A DNA stretch of 64,000 bases from Galbibacter sp038433465 (GTDB taxonomy: Bacteria; Bacteroidota; Bacteroidia; Flavobacteriales; Flavobacteriaceae). Position 1 is the first letter of the stretch; each line of letters starts with the position of its first letter. The stretch spans positions 372,001 to 436,000 of the forward strand of contig NZ_JAESVF010000001.1 of NCBI RefSeq assembly GCF_038433465.1, written 5' to 3'. The notes under the pieces are model-generated. The model worked only from the letters and a program-made list of their open reading frames with translations. It did not search any database and was not told the DNA's origin. Both the position numbers and the translations under genes were made by a program. Shown here one piece after another: positions 27,160-35,258 of this stretch.

Positions 27160-27918
27160 ATGAATCGTTTTTTTGCCATCGGAATTCTCCTCGCTCTTCT
27201 TGTTTTTTCATCATGCGAAACGGACAATTCTATTTCTTTTATCAATCAAAATATCGCTACAAATACTTGTGAATCTTGTCCGAAGATAAGCATTGATATT
27301 CCGCAGGCACAACCTGAAAATGAGATTTCTAAACGCATCAATAGCGAAATCGACACTTTTGTTACAAGCACTTTAAACTATTCCGAAGAAAAAACAACCG
27401 ACTCCATTTTGGAAGCTGTTGCAATTTTTAATACTGAATATAAAAAGTTAAAAGAACGATTTCCAGAAGATATCATTCCATGGGAAGCTACTATAAAAGG
27501 AAATGTTTCTTTTGAAAACAACTTTTTTACTTCCGTAGCAATTGAAAGTTACATTTTTACAGGAGGCGCGCACGGTTACGGAAGCATTTCATTTTTAAAT
27601 TTTGACACAAAAACAGGTAAAAATCTTACGCCAAACGACCTTTTTAAAGACAAACAAACACTTATTGATATTGCTGAAAAAGAATTTAGAACTGCACAAA
27701 AAATAAAACCCGATGCTAATATTAATAGCACCGGATTTATGTTTGAAAACGACGCTTTTCATCTTCCAAGCAGTATTGGGTTTAATGAAAAAGGTCTTGT
27801 GTTAATTTACAATCCGTACGAAATTGCTTCGTATGCCGACGGACGTACCACCATCGAAATTCCGTTTGAAACAGCCAAACAATTTATGAAGCCTGAATGG
27901 CTCTCAGAAGTGCATTGA
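27160..27918 (+). CDS. DUF4163/DUF3298 lipoprotein
   Basis: 252 residues. Lipoprotein signal with lipobox VFSSC at about 19. The N-terminal half contains a PdaC/RsiV-like DUF4163 region (IDIPQAQPENEISKRINSEID), then the DUF3298 core (YIFTGGAHGYGSISFLNFD ... GKNLTPNDLF; IPFETAKQFM). Such proteins are periplasmic; RsiV relatives bind lysozyme, but that role is not established here. Its 3' end overlaps the DinB gene by 35 bases, tail to tail. Confidence 0.88.
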   Translation: MNRFFAIGILLALLVFSSCETDNSISFINQNIATNTCESCPKISIDIPQAQPENEISKRINSEIDTFVTSTLNYSEEKTTDSILEAVAIFNTEYKKLKERFPEDIIPWEATIKGNVSFENNFFTSVAIESYIFTGGAHGYGSISFLNFDTKTGKNLTPNDLFKDKQTLIDIAEKEFRTAQKIKPDANINSTGFMFENDAFHLPSSIGFNEKGLVLIYNPYEIASYADGRTTIEIPFETAKQFMKPEWLSEVH

Positions 27919-28351
27919 TAAACCCAGTGTGCAAACCTTCGTGGTAATTGTTAAAAGTAATCGCATCTTCAATACTCGCCAACGTCATTCCAACACTTGT
28001 GGTGTAACTATTGTATGAAGTTATGCTTTTATAATCTTGTTTTATGCGCTCAATATTCAGCATTAATTCTTCTTTGTAAGCATTAAAATCTTCCAAAGAA
28101 ACAGGTTTTTCTGGGTTGGGAGCAGTCCCTTTTCTGTAATCATTCACCAAGGCATCCGAAACATACATAGGCTGTCCAGCCAGTTTATAACAAAGTAATT
28201 GTTGGGTAACCAATAAGTGAATAACATTCCAAGCAATATTGTTCTTAAACCCTGTAGGGATTTGGTTTATTTGTTCTTCGGAAAGGTTTTCAGTAGCTTT
28301 TAAAACTGCTTTTCTGCTTTTTTCTAAAATTTCAAATTGATAGTCAATCAT
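27884..28351 (-). CDS. DinB-family metal-dependent four-helix protein
   Basis: 155 residues, four-helix bundle of the DinB/YfiT superfamily. Three-His metal site candidates: NVIHLL, and NNYHEGLH near the C-terminus, the usual H...HxxxH arrangement. Members include thiol transferases and proteins of unknown role. Convergent with the DUF3298 gene, sharing 35 bases at their 3' ends. Confidence 0.85.
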   Translation of the reverse strand: MIDYQFEILEKSRKAVLKATENLSEEQINQIPTGFKNNIAWNVIHLLVTQQLLCYKLAGQPMYVSDALVNDYRKGTAPNPEKPVSLEDFNAYKEELMLNIERIKQDYKSITSYNSYTTSVGMTLASIEDAITFNNYHEGLHTGFINALLRAIQAS

Positions 28352-28496
28352 AGTATGTTTTTTATAAGAATGTAAAAATAAATATTCTATTCTGAATAAA
28401 CGCTGAACATTTTAAGAGCTTCTTGTTATAATTCCGAAGAAAAGAAAGTGTAACTGACTTAATAGCTTTAAATTTGTAGTGAAATATAGTTTGCTC

Positions 28497-28850
28497 ATGA
28501 AAAAAATATATTACCTAAGCACTTGCGATACGTGTAAGAAAATTTTAAATGAATTGGATGTTCCATCAGACTTTATACTTCAAGACATAAAAACTGATGC
28601 GATTACCGAAACACAATTGGAAGAAATGAAAGCGCTTGCTGGTTCTTTCGAATCGCTTTTTAGCAAACGCGCCCGATTGTACAAAGAGCGTGATTTGAAA
28701 AACAAAACGCTTACCGAGCAGGACTATAAAGAGTTAATTTTAGAACACTACACTTTTTTAAAGAGACCTGTAATTATTAATAAGGAGGAAATCTTTATAG
28801 GAAACAGTAAAAAAACAATTGCATCGGCAAAGGAAAGCATTCATGGATAA
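28497..28850 (+). CDS. ArsC/Spx-family thioredoxin-fold protein
   Basis: About 117 residues from the ATG of MKKIYYLST; a GTG six codons earlier is possible but less likely. Thioredoxin-like ArsC fold with CDTC at 10-13 (CxxC as in Spx-like and some arsenate reductase-like proteins), LFSKRARLYKE and LKRPVIINKEEIFIG, both typical. Without arsenic genes nearby, arsenate reduction is not implied; redox or Spx-like role is equally possible. The downstream transporter starts inside its last codons (ATGGATAA overlap). Confidence 0.85.
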   Translation: MKKIYYLSTCDTCKKILNELDVPSDFILQDIKTDAITETQLEEMKALAGSFESLFSKRARLYKERDLKNKTLTEQDYKELILEHYTFLKRPVIINKEEIFIGNSKKTIASAKESIHG

Positions 28851-29751
28851 ACGAATATTAGCTTTATTGGCAGCTTTTGGCGCTAGTGTAATTTATGGAA
28901 TTAATCATACCGTTGCCAAAGATGTAATGCCTAGATACATCGAACCTTTTGGGTTTATTTTCTTGAGGGTTACAGGGGCTGCTGCCTTATTTTGGTTGAT
29001 TAGTTTTTTTGGTCCGAAAGAAAAAATAGACCGCAAAGATTGGCCTCGACTTATTGCAAGTGCAGTTTTTGGTATGGTAATAAATATGCTGATGTTTTTT
29101 AAAGGGCTTAGCCTTTCTACGCCCGTAAACAGTGCGGTTATTTCTACCATTACACCAATTTTTGTGTTTGTATTGTCGGCTGTAATTATAAAAGAACGCA
29201 TTACTCCCATTAGAGCTTTTGGGGTTTTACTTGGTCTTGCTGGTGCTCTTGGACTTATTTTATTTGGAGAACAAATGCAAAAAGGCGCGCCAAACATTGC
29301 TTTAGGGAATATGATGCTGCTTACCAATGCAATTTCATACGGAACGTACTTAATTTTAGTAAAACCGCTTACCGCAAAATACCATGCTTTTACCATTATG
29401 AAATGGCTCTTTTTAATCGCTATTTTTGTAAACTTCCCGTTTACAATTTCAGAATTTAGAGCGGTCGAGTGGAGCTCTTTGCCTTTTGACGCTATTTGGC
29501 GAATGGCATTTGTGGTTCTCGGAACTACATTTTCCACCTATCTTTTAAATATCTACGCATTAAAGCAATTAAAAGCTTCTACCATTGGCGCTTTTGTTTA
29601 TTTACAACCGCTAATAGGAATATTTTTTGCTGTTTTGGTGGGTGCAGACACTATTAGTTTCGTTCGAATTATCGCAGCTATCTTGGTATTTATTGGAGTT
29701 TATTTGGTTACTAAAACTAAAAGAGAAACCACCATCAAAGAAGCTTCGTAA
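28843..29751 (+). CDS. EamA/DMT-family membrane transporter
   Basis: About 302 residues from the ATG of MDKRILALL, which overlaps the ArsC-like stop by 8 bases; the longer start at 28819 would add eight charged residues. Ten hydrophobic segments in two EamA halves (each starting with an 'NHTVAKDVMP'/'GNMMLLTNAISYGTYLILVKPL'-like stretch). Inner-membrane exporter of metabolites such as amino acids; substrate unknown. Second gene of a two-gene unit. Confidence 0.9.
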   Translation: MDKRILALLAAFGASVIYGINHTVAKDVMPRYIEPFGFIFLRVTGAAALFWLISFFGPKEKIDRKDWPRLIASAVFGMVINMLMFFKGLSLSTPVNSAVISTITPIFVFVLSAVIIKERITPIRAFGVLLGLAGALGLILFGEQMQKGAPNIALGNMMLLTNAISYGTYLILVKPLTAKYHAFTIMKWLFLIAIFVNFPFTISEFRAVEWSSLPFDAIWRMAFVVLGTTFSTYLLNIYALKQLKASTIGAFVYLQPLIGIFFAVLVGADTISFVRIIAAILVFIGVYLVTKTKRETTIKEAS

Positions 29752-29759
29752 CACTACAT

Positions 29760-29795
29760 AAAAAAGCTCCCTTAAAAGCTAACTTTTAAGGGAGC
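29760..29795 (-). terminator. Terminator, 13-bp perfect stem
   Basis: GCTCCCTTAAAAG-CTAA-CTTTTAAGGGAGC, followed on the minus strand by six T. It ends the thioesterase transcript and may also stop the EamA transcript from the other side. Confidence 0.9.
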
Positions 29796-29868
29796 AAACA
29801 AAAAAATATGTGTCAACATTTTATTGTAAAGCAAACTGCTTTTATAAATTCAACACCAAAAATCAAAC

Positions 29869-30351
29869 CTATTCTGGTTTTAAATCTACTGGCATTTTAG
29901 CATGTTTGCGGGTATCTTCTTTTGTTAAAAATCTGAAGTCTTTAGCACGCTCCATTTTATCAAACAAATGCGCTGCTTCTTCTGGTAATCCAATAAGTTT
30001 ACGAGATTCTAAATCAATCCACGCACCCATTATTTCGCAATGCGCAACATTTCTGCCCTTGTAATCGTAGTAGTTGTGATGAAATTCAAAAAACATTCCG
30101 TCTTCACTCATTCCTTTTAACTCTAAAGAAACGGTTACGGGTTTTCCTGAAAATACTTCCTTGAAATAATAAATGTGCTCGTAAAAAACAACTGGACCAA
30201 TATTTAACTTTCCGAGCAAACGCTGATCAAAACCTTTCTCAATTAAATACGACATTCGTGTGTGGGCAGCAAACTCAATATAAGCCTTGTTGGCCAAATG
30301 TCGGTTAGCATCCAAATCGTTCCAACGAATTTCAAATTCTTTCGTGTACAT
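29869..30351 (-). CDS. Hotdog-fold acyl-CoA thioesterase
   Basis: 160 residues of the 4HBT type. The catalytic-helix region IRWNDLDANRHLANKAYIEFAAHTR has the Asp and His placement typical of YbgC-like thioesterases (D in NDLDANRHL). Later strands EHIYYFKEVFSG and NYYDYKGRNVAHCEIMGAWID complete the hotdog. Hydrolyses acyl-CoA or a related thioester; substrate unknown. Promoter box TAACTTTG (30418-30425) and a palindromic operator lie upstream, so it may be under the same regulator as the unit at 8827-8862. Confidence 0.87.
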   Translation of the reverse strand: MYTKEFEIRWNDLDANRHLANKAYIEFAAHTRMSYLIEKGFDQRLLGKLNIGPVVFYEHIYYFKEVFSGKPVTVSLELKGMSEDGMFFEFHHNYYDYKGRNVAHCEIMGAWIDLESRKLIGLPEEAAHLFDKMERAKDFRFLTKEDTRKHAKMPVDLKPE

Positions 30352-30417
30352 TGTTTATCTCTTTAAGTTAGTGTAGTACTTTCAAACCAAATTTTCTTAA
30401 TTTTAAGCTTGAAAAAA

Positions 30418-30425
30418 CAAAGTTA
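30418..30425 (-). promoter_or_regulatory. -7 box of the thioesterase promoter (TAACTTTG)
   Basis: Identical to the box at 8827-8834. About 65 bases upstream of the thioesterase ATG. A -33 TTG is not clear at 17-19 bases; the palindrome occupies that place. Confidence 0.5.
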
Positions 30426-30435
30426 CAAACTATTA

Positions 30436-30449
30436 TTATGCACGCATAA
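30436..30449. promoter_or_regulatory. Palindromic operator candidate TTATGC-AC-GCATAA
   Basis: Same half-sites as 8849-8862, 10 bases upstream of a TAACTTTG box on the minus strand. It also lies 22 bases before the ATG of the plus-strand hydrolase gene, so it could control both directions. Confidence 0.5.
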
Positions 30450-30471
30450 TATTTAACGTATTTCTATCAGT

Positions 30472-31434
30472 ATGCCAATAATTACTTCTGCTTACCATCC
30501 GCCACATTTTTTTAAAAACGGACATTTTGCAACCATTTATGCAGGGAAATTAAGAAAAGTAAACGGCGTAAAACAGCAACGTAAACAACTCGTTACCAAC
30601 GATAACGATTTTATAGATTTGGATTGGAGTTTTACTGAAGAAAAAACAAACAAACTTGTAATTATTTTTCACGGTTTAGAAGGAAATGCTCAACGTCCGT
30701 ATGTTACAGGAAGTGCCAAAATTTTCAATAAAAACGGCTATGATGCTGTTTGCGTAAATTACCGTAGTTGCAGTGGCACGCCTAACAAACTTTTCCGTTC
30801 GTACCATTCAGGAGATAGTGATGAAGTAGAATTTATTGTACAACATATTTTAAACAACTACACCTATTCCGAAATTGTTTTAAAAGGGTTTAGCTTAGGC
30901 GGAAATCTTACACTGAAATACCTCGGACAGCACCAAATCCCTTCAGCAATAAAAGCAGCAATTGCCGTTTCGGCACCTGTAGATTTGTATGGCTCGATGT
31001 TGGAAATCCATAAACGTAAAAACTTTATCTACGCACTTCGATTTAAAAAATCATTATTAGCAAAGCTGAAAGAAAAGCAACAACTCTTTCCTGATAAAAT
31101 TACCGATCAAACCATCAAAAAAATCATCACTTTAAAAGACTTTGATGATATTTACACTTCGCAAGCACACGGATTTAAAAATGCTTTGGATTATTACGAT
31201 AAAAGCAGTGCCATGCACACTTTGGAAAACATTAAAATTCCAACCTTAATTCTCAATGCTAAAAACGATTCGTTCTTATCGGAACGTTGTTTCCCTATCG
31301 AAGCTGCAAAAAACAACACACATTTGCATTTAGAAATTCCTGAATACGGCGGACATGTTGGTTTTTACGACACTCAAAATGTTTATTATAACGAAAAAAG
31401 AGCGCTTCAGTTCGCAACGGAAGTCACAAAATAA
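30472..31434 (+). CDS. YheT-family alpha/beta hydrolase
   Basis: 320 residues. The N-terminal PPHFFKNGHFATIYAG and the catalytic core (IIFHGLEGNAQRPYVTG, nucleophile elbow KGFSLGGN, late His in GGHVGFYD) match the YheT/ABHD-type hydrolases; Asp in LNAKNDSFL completes the triad. An esterase or lipase of unknown substrate, cytoplasmic or membrane-associated. Divergent from the thioesterase gene over a 120-base region with an operator candidate. Confidence 0.9.
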   Translation: MPIITSAYHPPHFFKNGHFATIYAGKLRKVNGVKQQRKQLVTNDNDFIDLDWSFTEEKTNKLVIIFHGLEGNAQRPYVTGSAKIFNKNGYDAVCVNYRSCSGTPNKLFRSYHSGDSDEVEFIVQHILNNYTYSEIVLKGFSLGGNLTLKYLGQHQIPSAIKAAIAVSAPVDLYGSMLEIHKRKNFIYALRFKKSLLAKLKEKQQLFPDKITDQTIKKIITLKDFDDIYTSQAHGFKNALDYYDKSSAMHTLENIKIPTLILNAKNDSFLSERCFPIEAAKNNTHLHLEIPEYGGHVGFYDTQNVYYNEKRALQFATEVTK

Positions 31435-31522
31435 TGTCAATTCTCCACCTTTTATTAAAAATCGCAAGCTCTAAATGCTAGATAAATACGTATCTTAGCA
31501 GTTAAATAAAACATATTAACAA

Positions 31523-32038
31523 ATGAAATTATACAGTAAACTAGCTGCATGCCTATTTTCGGTAGCCATTATAAGTTGTGGTGACGGAAAAAAAGAGAAA
31601 AAAGAAGAGAAGTTTCAATACGAACAAGAGCAAACTTCTACTAAAACATCTGGTGCTGAGGAATCGCAAAACAATGTGGTAATTACGGCAAATGACATGA
31701 TGAAATTCAGCAAAAACGAAATTAAAGTTAAAGCTGGAGAGAAAGTAACGATTACTTTAAAACACGTTGGAAAACTTGACAAAAAAGTAATGGGACACAA
31801 CTTGGTAATTTTAAAAGCTGATGCCGATTTAGTTGACTTTGCTACAGCAGCAACAAGCGCTGTAAACAACGAGTACATCCCTGAAGGAACTGACGCTGTA
31901 ATTGCACATACAAAACTTATTGGTGGTGGTGAGAGCGACACTATTACTTTTGATGCTCCAGCTGCTGGAACATACACTTTTTTATGTAGTTTCCCTGGAC
32001 ACTTTGCAGCTATGCAAGGTAAATTTATTGTAGAATAA
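31523..32038 (+). CDS. Azurin, lipoprotein form
   Basis: 171 residues. Lipoprotein signal with IISC (Cys19), a Lys/Glu-rich linker, then a type 1 (blue) copper domain. Copper ligands: H92 (VMGHNLVI), C155 and H160 (FLCSFPGH) and M164 (AAM). Cupredoxin electron carrier anchored in the periplasm, a likely donor or acceptor in respiration. Twelve bases before the DUF1080 gene on the same strand. Confidence 0.95.
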   Translation: MKLYSKLAACLFSVAIISCGDGKKEKKEEKFQYEQEQTSTKTSGAEESQNNVVITANDMMKFSKNEIKVKAGEKVTITLKHVGKLDKKVMGHNLVILKADADLVDFATAATSAVNNEYIPEGTDAVIAHTKLIGGGESDTITFDAPAAGTYTFLCSFPGHFAAMQGKFIVE

Positions 32039-32050
32039 TTTATTTTTTAG

Positions 32051-32947
32051 ATGAAGTTATATCAGTTTTTTTCAATAGGAATTTTAGTTTTTTTGGTGTC
32101 TTGTAGAAACACAAACACACAACCCGAAACCGCAATTGAAGAAACTGAAACTGAAGTCCAGCTAGCGTGGCAACAGCTTTTTAATGGCAAAGACCTCACT
32201 GGCTGGACTCCAAAAATTCGTCATCATGAAGTTGGCGAAAACTACGCAAATACCTTCTCGGTTAAAGACAGCTATATTACCGTAAACTACGACGGTTACA
32301 ACGATGTTTTTAACAAGCAATACGGACATCTATTTTACAACAAACCTTTTTCGGCTTATTTTTTGGCTATCGAATACCGATTTATAGGAAACCAAATAGC
32401 CGATGGTGAAGGTTGGGCATACCGAAATAGTGGCGCGATGCTACACGGACAAGCGCCAGAAACTATGCTAAAAGACCAAGATTTCCCAATAAGTATTGAA
32501 GGGCAATTTTTGGGTGGAAATCCAGATACAGACGAAGAACGACCAACCTTAAACTTATGCACTCCTGGCACCAATGTTGTTTATAAAGACTCCATTTTTA
32601 CACCGCACTGTACCAATTCGTTATCCAAAACATACCGAGGCGACCAATGGGTTAGAGGAACCTTTTTGGTGTTGAAAGATTCAATTATAAAACACATTAT
32701 TGAAGGTGAAACTGTTTTGGAATACATAAAACCTCAACTTGGAGGTGATGGCGCAAGTGTGTATAACCCTGCTATATTAGAAGAAGGAAAACCACTTACC
32801 GAAGGTTATATTTCTATACAAAGCGAAAGCCACCCTATACAATTTAGAAAGGTAGAACTTATAGATTTAGACCCCATTTACCACGACAAGCAAAAGCTTA
32901 ACGCTACTATTGATGCTATTTTAAAAGAAGAAAAAGAGAAAATGTAA
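32051..32947 (+). CDS. DUF1080 (3-keto-disaccharide hydrolase-like) lipoprotein
   Basis: 298 residues. Lipoprotein signal (LVSC, Cys near 18). The domain opens with LFNGKDLTGWTPKI, the DUF1080 hallmark, and continues as a concanavalin-like beta-sandwich (NSGAMLHGQAPETM; PIQFRKVELIDL at the end). Relatives act on 3-keto sugars or bind glycans. Transcribed just after azurin; the link to electron transfer is unclear. Tail-to-tail with the Bax-inhibitor gene (1-base gap). Confidence 0.87.
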   Translation: MKLYQFFSIGILVFLVSCRNTNTQPETAIEETETEVQLAWQQLFNGKDLTGWTPKIRHHEVGENYANTFSVKDSYITVNYDGYNDVFNKQYGHLFYNKPFSAYFLAIEYRFIGNQIADGEGWAYRNSGAMLHGQAPETMLKDQDFPISIEGQFLGGNPDTDEERPTLNLCTPGTNVVYKDSIFTPHCTNSLSKTYRGDQWVRGTFLVLKDSIIKHIIEGETVLEYIKPQLGGDGASVYNPAILEEGKPLTEGYISIQSESHPIQFRKVELIDLDPIYHDKQKLNATIDAILKEEKEKM

Positions 32948-32948
32948 G

Positions 32949-33644
32949 TTATTTTCTTCTTCCGAAAATTCTAAGTAGAAACAAAAACAAATTAATAAAA
33001 TCCAAGTACAAGGTTAAAGCGCCCATAACGGCTTCTTTAGTATCTTCCTCTGTACCCTCGTTTCCGATTATATTCATTCGTTTAATTTTTTGAGTATCGT
33101 AGGCAGTTAAGGCTACAAAAATCAAAACTCCGGCATAGGTAACAATCCAATAAAGCATTTCATTTTGAAAAAAGAAATTAACTACGGATGCTATAATAAT
33201 TCCTATAAGTCCCATAAAAGCTATATTTCCTACGGAAGTAAGGTCGGTTTTGGTGTAGTAGCCATAGATACTCATAACGCCAAAAGTACCCGATGTAATA
33301 TAGAAAGTAGTGGCGATTGACTCCGCTGTAAAGGCGAGGAAAATAACTGAAAATGTAAGTCCGTTTAAAATAGCATATCCAACAAACAAAGCTATTGCAG
33401 TAGAAGCTTTAATTTTATTTATGGCAGCACTCAAATAAGCAACAGCAGCAAATTCTGCAATAAGCAATCCATAAAAGTAAAGTTTATTACTAAAAATAAT
33501 ATTAATTATTGCATCGGTATTTGCAACCCAAGCAGCAATTAAACCTGTAACTATTAAAGCTCCAGACATCCATCCGTAAACTTTTGTCATAAACCTTGCT
33601 TGCTCTGCTTTTACTTGCTCGTTTGTTAATCTGTCTATTTGCAT
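32949..33644 (-). CDS. Bax inhibitor-1/YccA family membrane protein
   Basis: 231 residues, seven hydrophobic segments. The C-terminal helix region with TAYDTQKIKRM carries the acidic D in a helix-end context (conserved in the LFG/YccA family), and DFINLFLFLLRIFG ends the protein. Possibly pH-sensitive leak channel or modulator of FtsH, by family. Single gene. Confidence 0.92.
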   Translation of the reverse strand: MQIDRLTNEQVKAEQARFMTKVYGWMSGALIVTGLIAAWVANTDAIINIIFSNKLYFYGLLIAEFAAVAYLSAAINKIKASTAIALFVGYAILNGLTFSVIFLAFTAESIATTFYITSGTFGVMSIYGYYTKTDLTSVGNIAFMGLIGIIIASVVNFFFQNEMLYWIVTYAGVLIFVALTAYDTQKIKRMNIIGNEGTEEDTKEAVMGALTLYLDFINLFLFLLRIFGRRK

Positions 33645-33715
33645 TTTTACAATTTTAAAAAAACTAATTAACGAGTTTTATTTTTAAAAACATAGAAAAG
33701 TTACTTCCAATTTCT

Positions 33716-33794
33716 GTGTTAGGGATAGCAGTGAAAAGCCCGGAGCTTTTGCGAGGACTTGCAACGGATAGCCCGGCGCGATAGCGCAACACCC
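33716..33794. repeat. GC-rich REP-like hairpin element
   Basis: About 79 bases much richer in G+C than its surroundings. Two hairpins: AAAAGC-CCGGA-GCTTTT (33734-33750) and GCGC-GATA-GCGC (33776-33787), within outer GTGTT ... AACAC ends. Resembles the 'GATAGC...AGCCCGG' intergenic elements seen in flavobacterial genomes. Single copy here. A 70-residue frame across it is spurious. Confidence 0.55.
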
Positions 33795-33826
33795 AAAAAA
33801 CAAAAGCCCTCACTTTCGTAAGGGCT
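33795..33826 (-). terminator. Terminator of the RND efflux operon
   Basis: On the minus strand AGCCCTTAC-GAAA-GTGAGGGCT, a 9-bp stem capped by a GNRA tetraloop, followed by TTTTGTTTTTT. It ends 31 bases past the TolC stop. Confidence 0.88.
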
Positions 33827-33856
33827 AACCATGAATGAAATTCATTTAGAGACAAC

Positions 33857-35257
33857 TTATTGCCACCCGCCACCAAGTGCTTGGTAAAGGGTTACGACTG
33901 CGTCTAAACGAAAATATTTGTTTTGAACAAGTAGTAATTCTGAGTTTAGAGAGTTCTCACGAGCGGTTAAAACCTCTAAATAGTTTACTAAACCTTGATT
34001 TAATAATTCTTCTGAATATTGTGTTGCTAAGCTGTATGCTTCGTATTCTTTGCTTCGAGCATCGATTTTATCGACTGCCGCTTGGTAGCTATACAAAGCG
34101 TCTGATACTTCGCGACCAGCAGTTAAAAGCGTCTTTTTATAATTGAGTAAAGCTTGCTCTTGTTGCGCCTGCGAAACTTCGTATTGCGTACGAATTTTAC
34201 GTCCGTTTAATACAGGTTGCGCTAAACCAGCCACAAGCGTATTAAATAGCGAACTCGCATCGATCCAGTTATCAAAATTTACACTTTGGAAACCTCCCGT
34301 TGCACCCAACGTGATTGATGGGTAAAAGTTGCTTCGGGCAACATTTGTAAGTTCAAAAGCATTAACCAAATTGTATTCAGCACCTGCAACATCTGGTCTG
34401 TTGTGCAACAATAGATAAGGAACTCCAGTTGTTAATTCGGCATCAAAGCTTTGGGTATCCAACGAACCTCTTTCGATAGTGTGCGGTGGTTGCGCCAATA
34501 AAATTGAGAATGCGTTTTCTAACAACTTAATTTGGTTTTCCAAATCTACCTTAATTGCTTTGGCAGTGTACAATTGCGCCTCGGTTTGCTTTACAGCTAC
34601 TTCGGTAACCATCCCTGCTTGTTTTAGCGCTTGGGTAGTTTCTAAACTTCCTTCGCGGTTATCGATGGTTTCGTTCGTAATTTTCAACTGCTCGTCTAAC
34701 GACAACAATTGGTAATACGACGATGCTACGGCAGCAATCAATTCGGTTTTAACAGCTTTGTGCGCTTCTAGCGTTTGTAAATAAGTAGCTTCGAAGGCTC
34801 TTTTGTTGCTGCGTATTTTCCCCCAAATATCTGCTTCCCATGATAGGTTTGCAGACAATTCGTATTGCGTAATTGGTCGGTTGAAAATACTTCCAAACTG
34901 ACTATTCTCTGAGTTATCCTGACGCGTAACCGAACCATTAATTCCTAATGTTGGATAATAACCCGCTTTTCCTTGTTTTAAATATGCTTCGGAAGCGGCA
35001 ATTTGCTGTAATGCAATTCGAATATCCAAGTTGTTTACCAGCGCAGTATCGATATGTCTTTGAAGAATAGGATCTTTGAAAAGCTCTTTCCAAGAAACCA
35101 TTCCTAAAGAAGCACTGTCTTGTGTTATCTGATCTGTTCTAAATAAGTTCTCTGTTTCTACCTCCGGTCTTTCGTAGTTTTTGGCTACAAAACACGATTG
35201 TAATAGTAAAGGAATACTTACTGCTACCAGAATTTTATATACTTTTAAATTTCTCAT
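33857..35257 (-). CDS. TolC-family outer-membrane efflux lipoprotein
   Basis: About 466 residues starting at the ATG of MRNLKVYKI, which lies 1 base past the RND gene stop (an earlier frame start at 35287 is inside that gene and breaks the signal peptide). Lipobox LLLQSC. Two repeats of the efflux-channel fold with long helices (LVNNLDIRIALQQIAASEAYLKQGKAGYYPTLGI-like halves). The NodT-type RND outer-membrane partner, exporting drugs or toxins through the outer membrane. Last gene of the GbsR-MFP-RND-TolC operon. Confidence 0.92.
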   Translation of the reverse strand: MRNLKVYKILVAVSIPLLLQSCFVAKNYERPEVETENLFRTDQITQDSASLGMVSWKELFKDPILQRHIDTALVNNLDIRIALQQIAASEAYLKQGKAGYYPTLGINGSVTRQDNSENSQFGSIFNRPITQYELSANLSWEADIWGKIRSNKRAFEATYLQTLEAHKAVKTELIAAVASSYYQLLSLDEQLKITNETIDNREGSLETTQALKQAGMVTEVAVKQTEAQLYTAKAIKVDLENQIKLLENAFSILLAQPPHTIERGSLDTQSFDAELTTGVPYLLLHNRPDVAGAEYNLVNAFELTNVARSNFYPSITLGATGGFQSVNFDNWIDASSLFNTLVAGLAQPVLNGRKIRTQYEVSQAQQEQALLNYKKTLLTAGREVSDALYSYQAAVDKIDARSKEYEAYSLATQYSEELLNQGLVNYLEVLTARENSLNSELLLVQNKYFRLDAVVTLYQALGGGWQ

Positions 35258-35258
35258 G

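Noticed and set aside
28905..29537. 210-residue minus-strand frame opposite the EamA transporter gene
   Set aside because: Antisense shadow of a hydrophobic protein gene; no recognisable domain and the sense gene is firm.
33664..33876. 70-residue minus-strand frame after the TolC gene
   Set aside because: Runs through the GC-rich REP-like element and terminator; composition differs from real genes.
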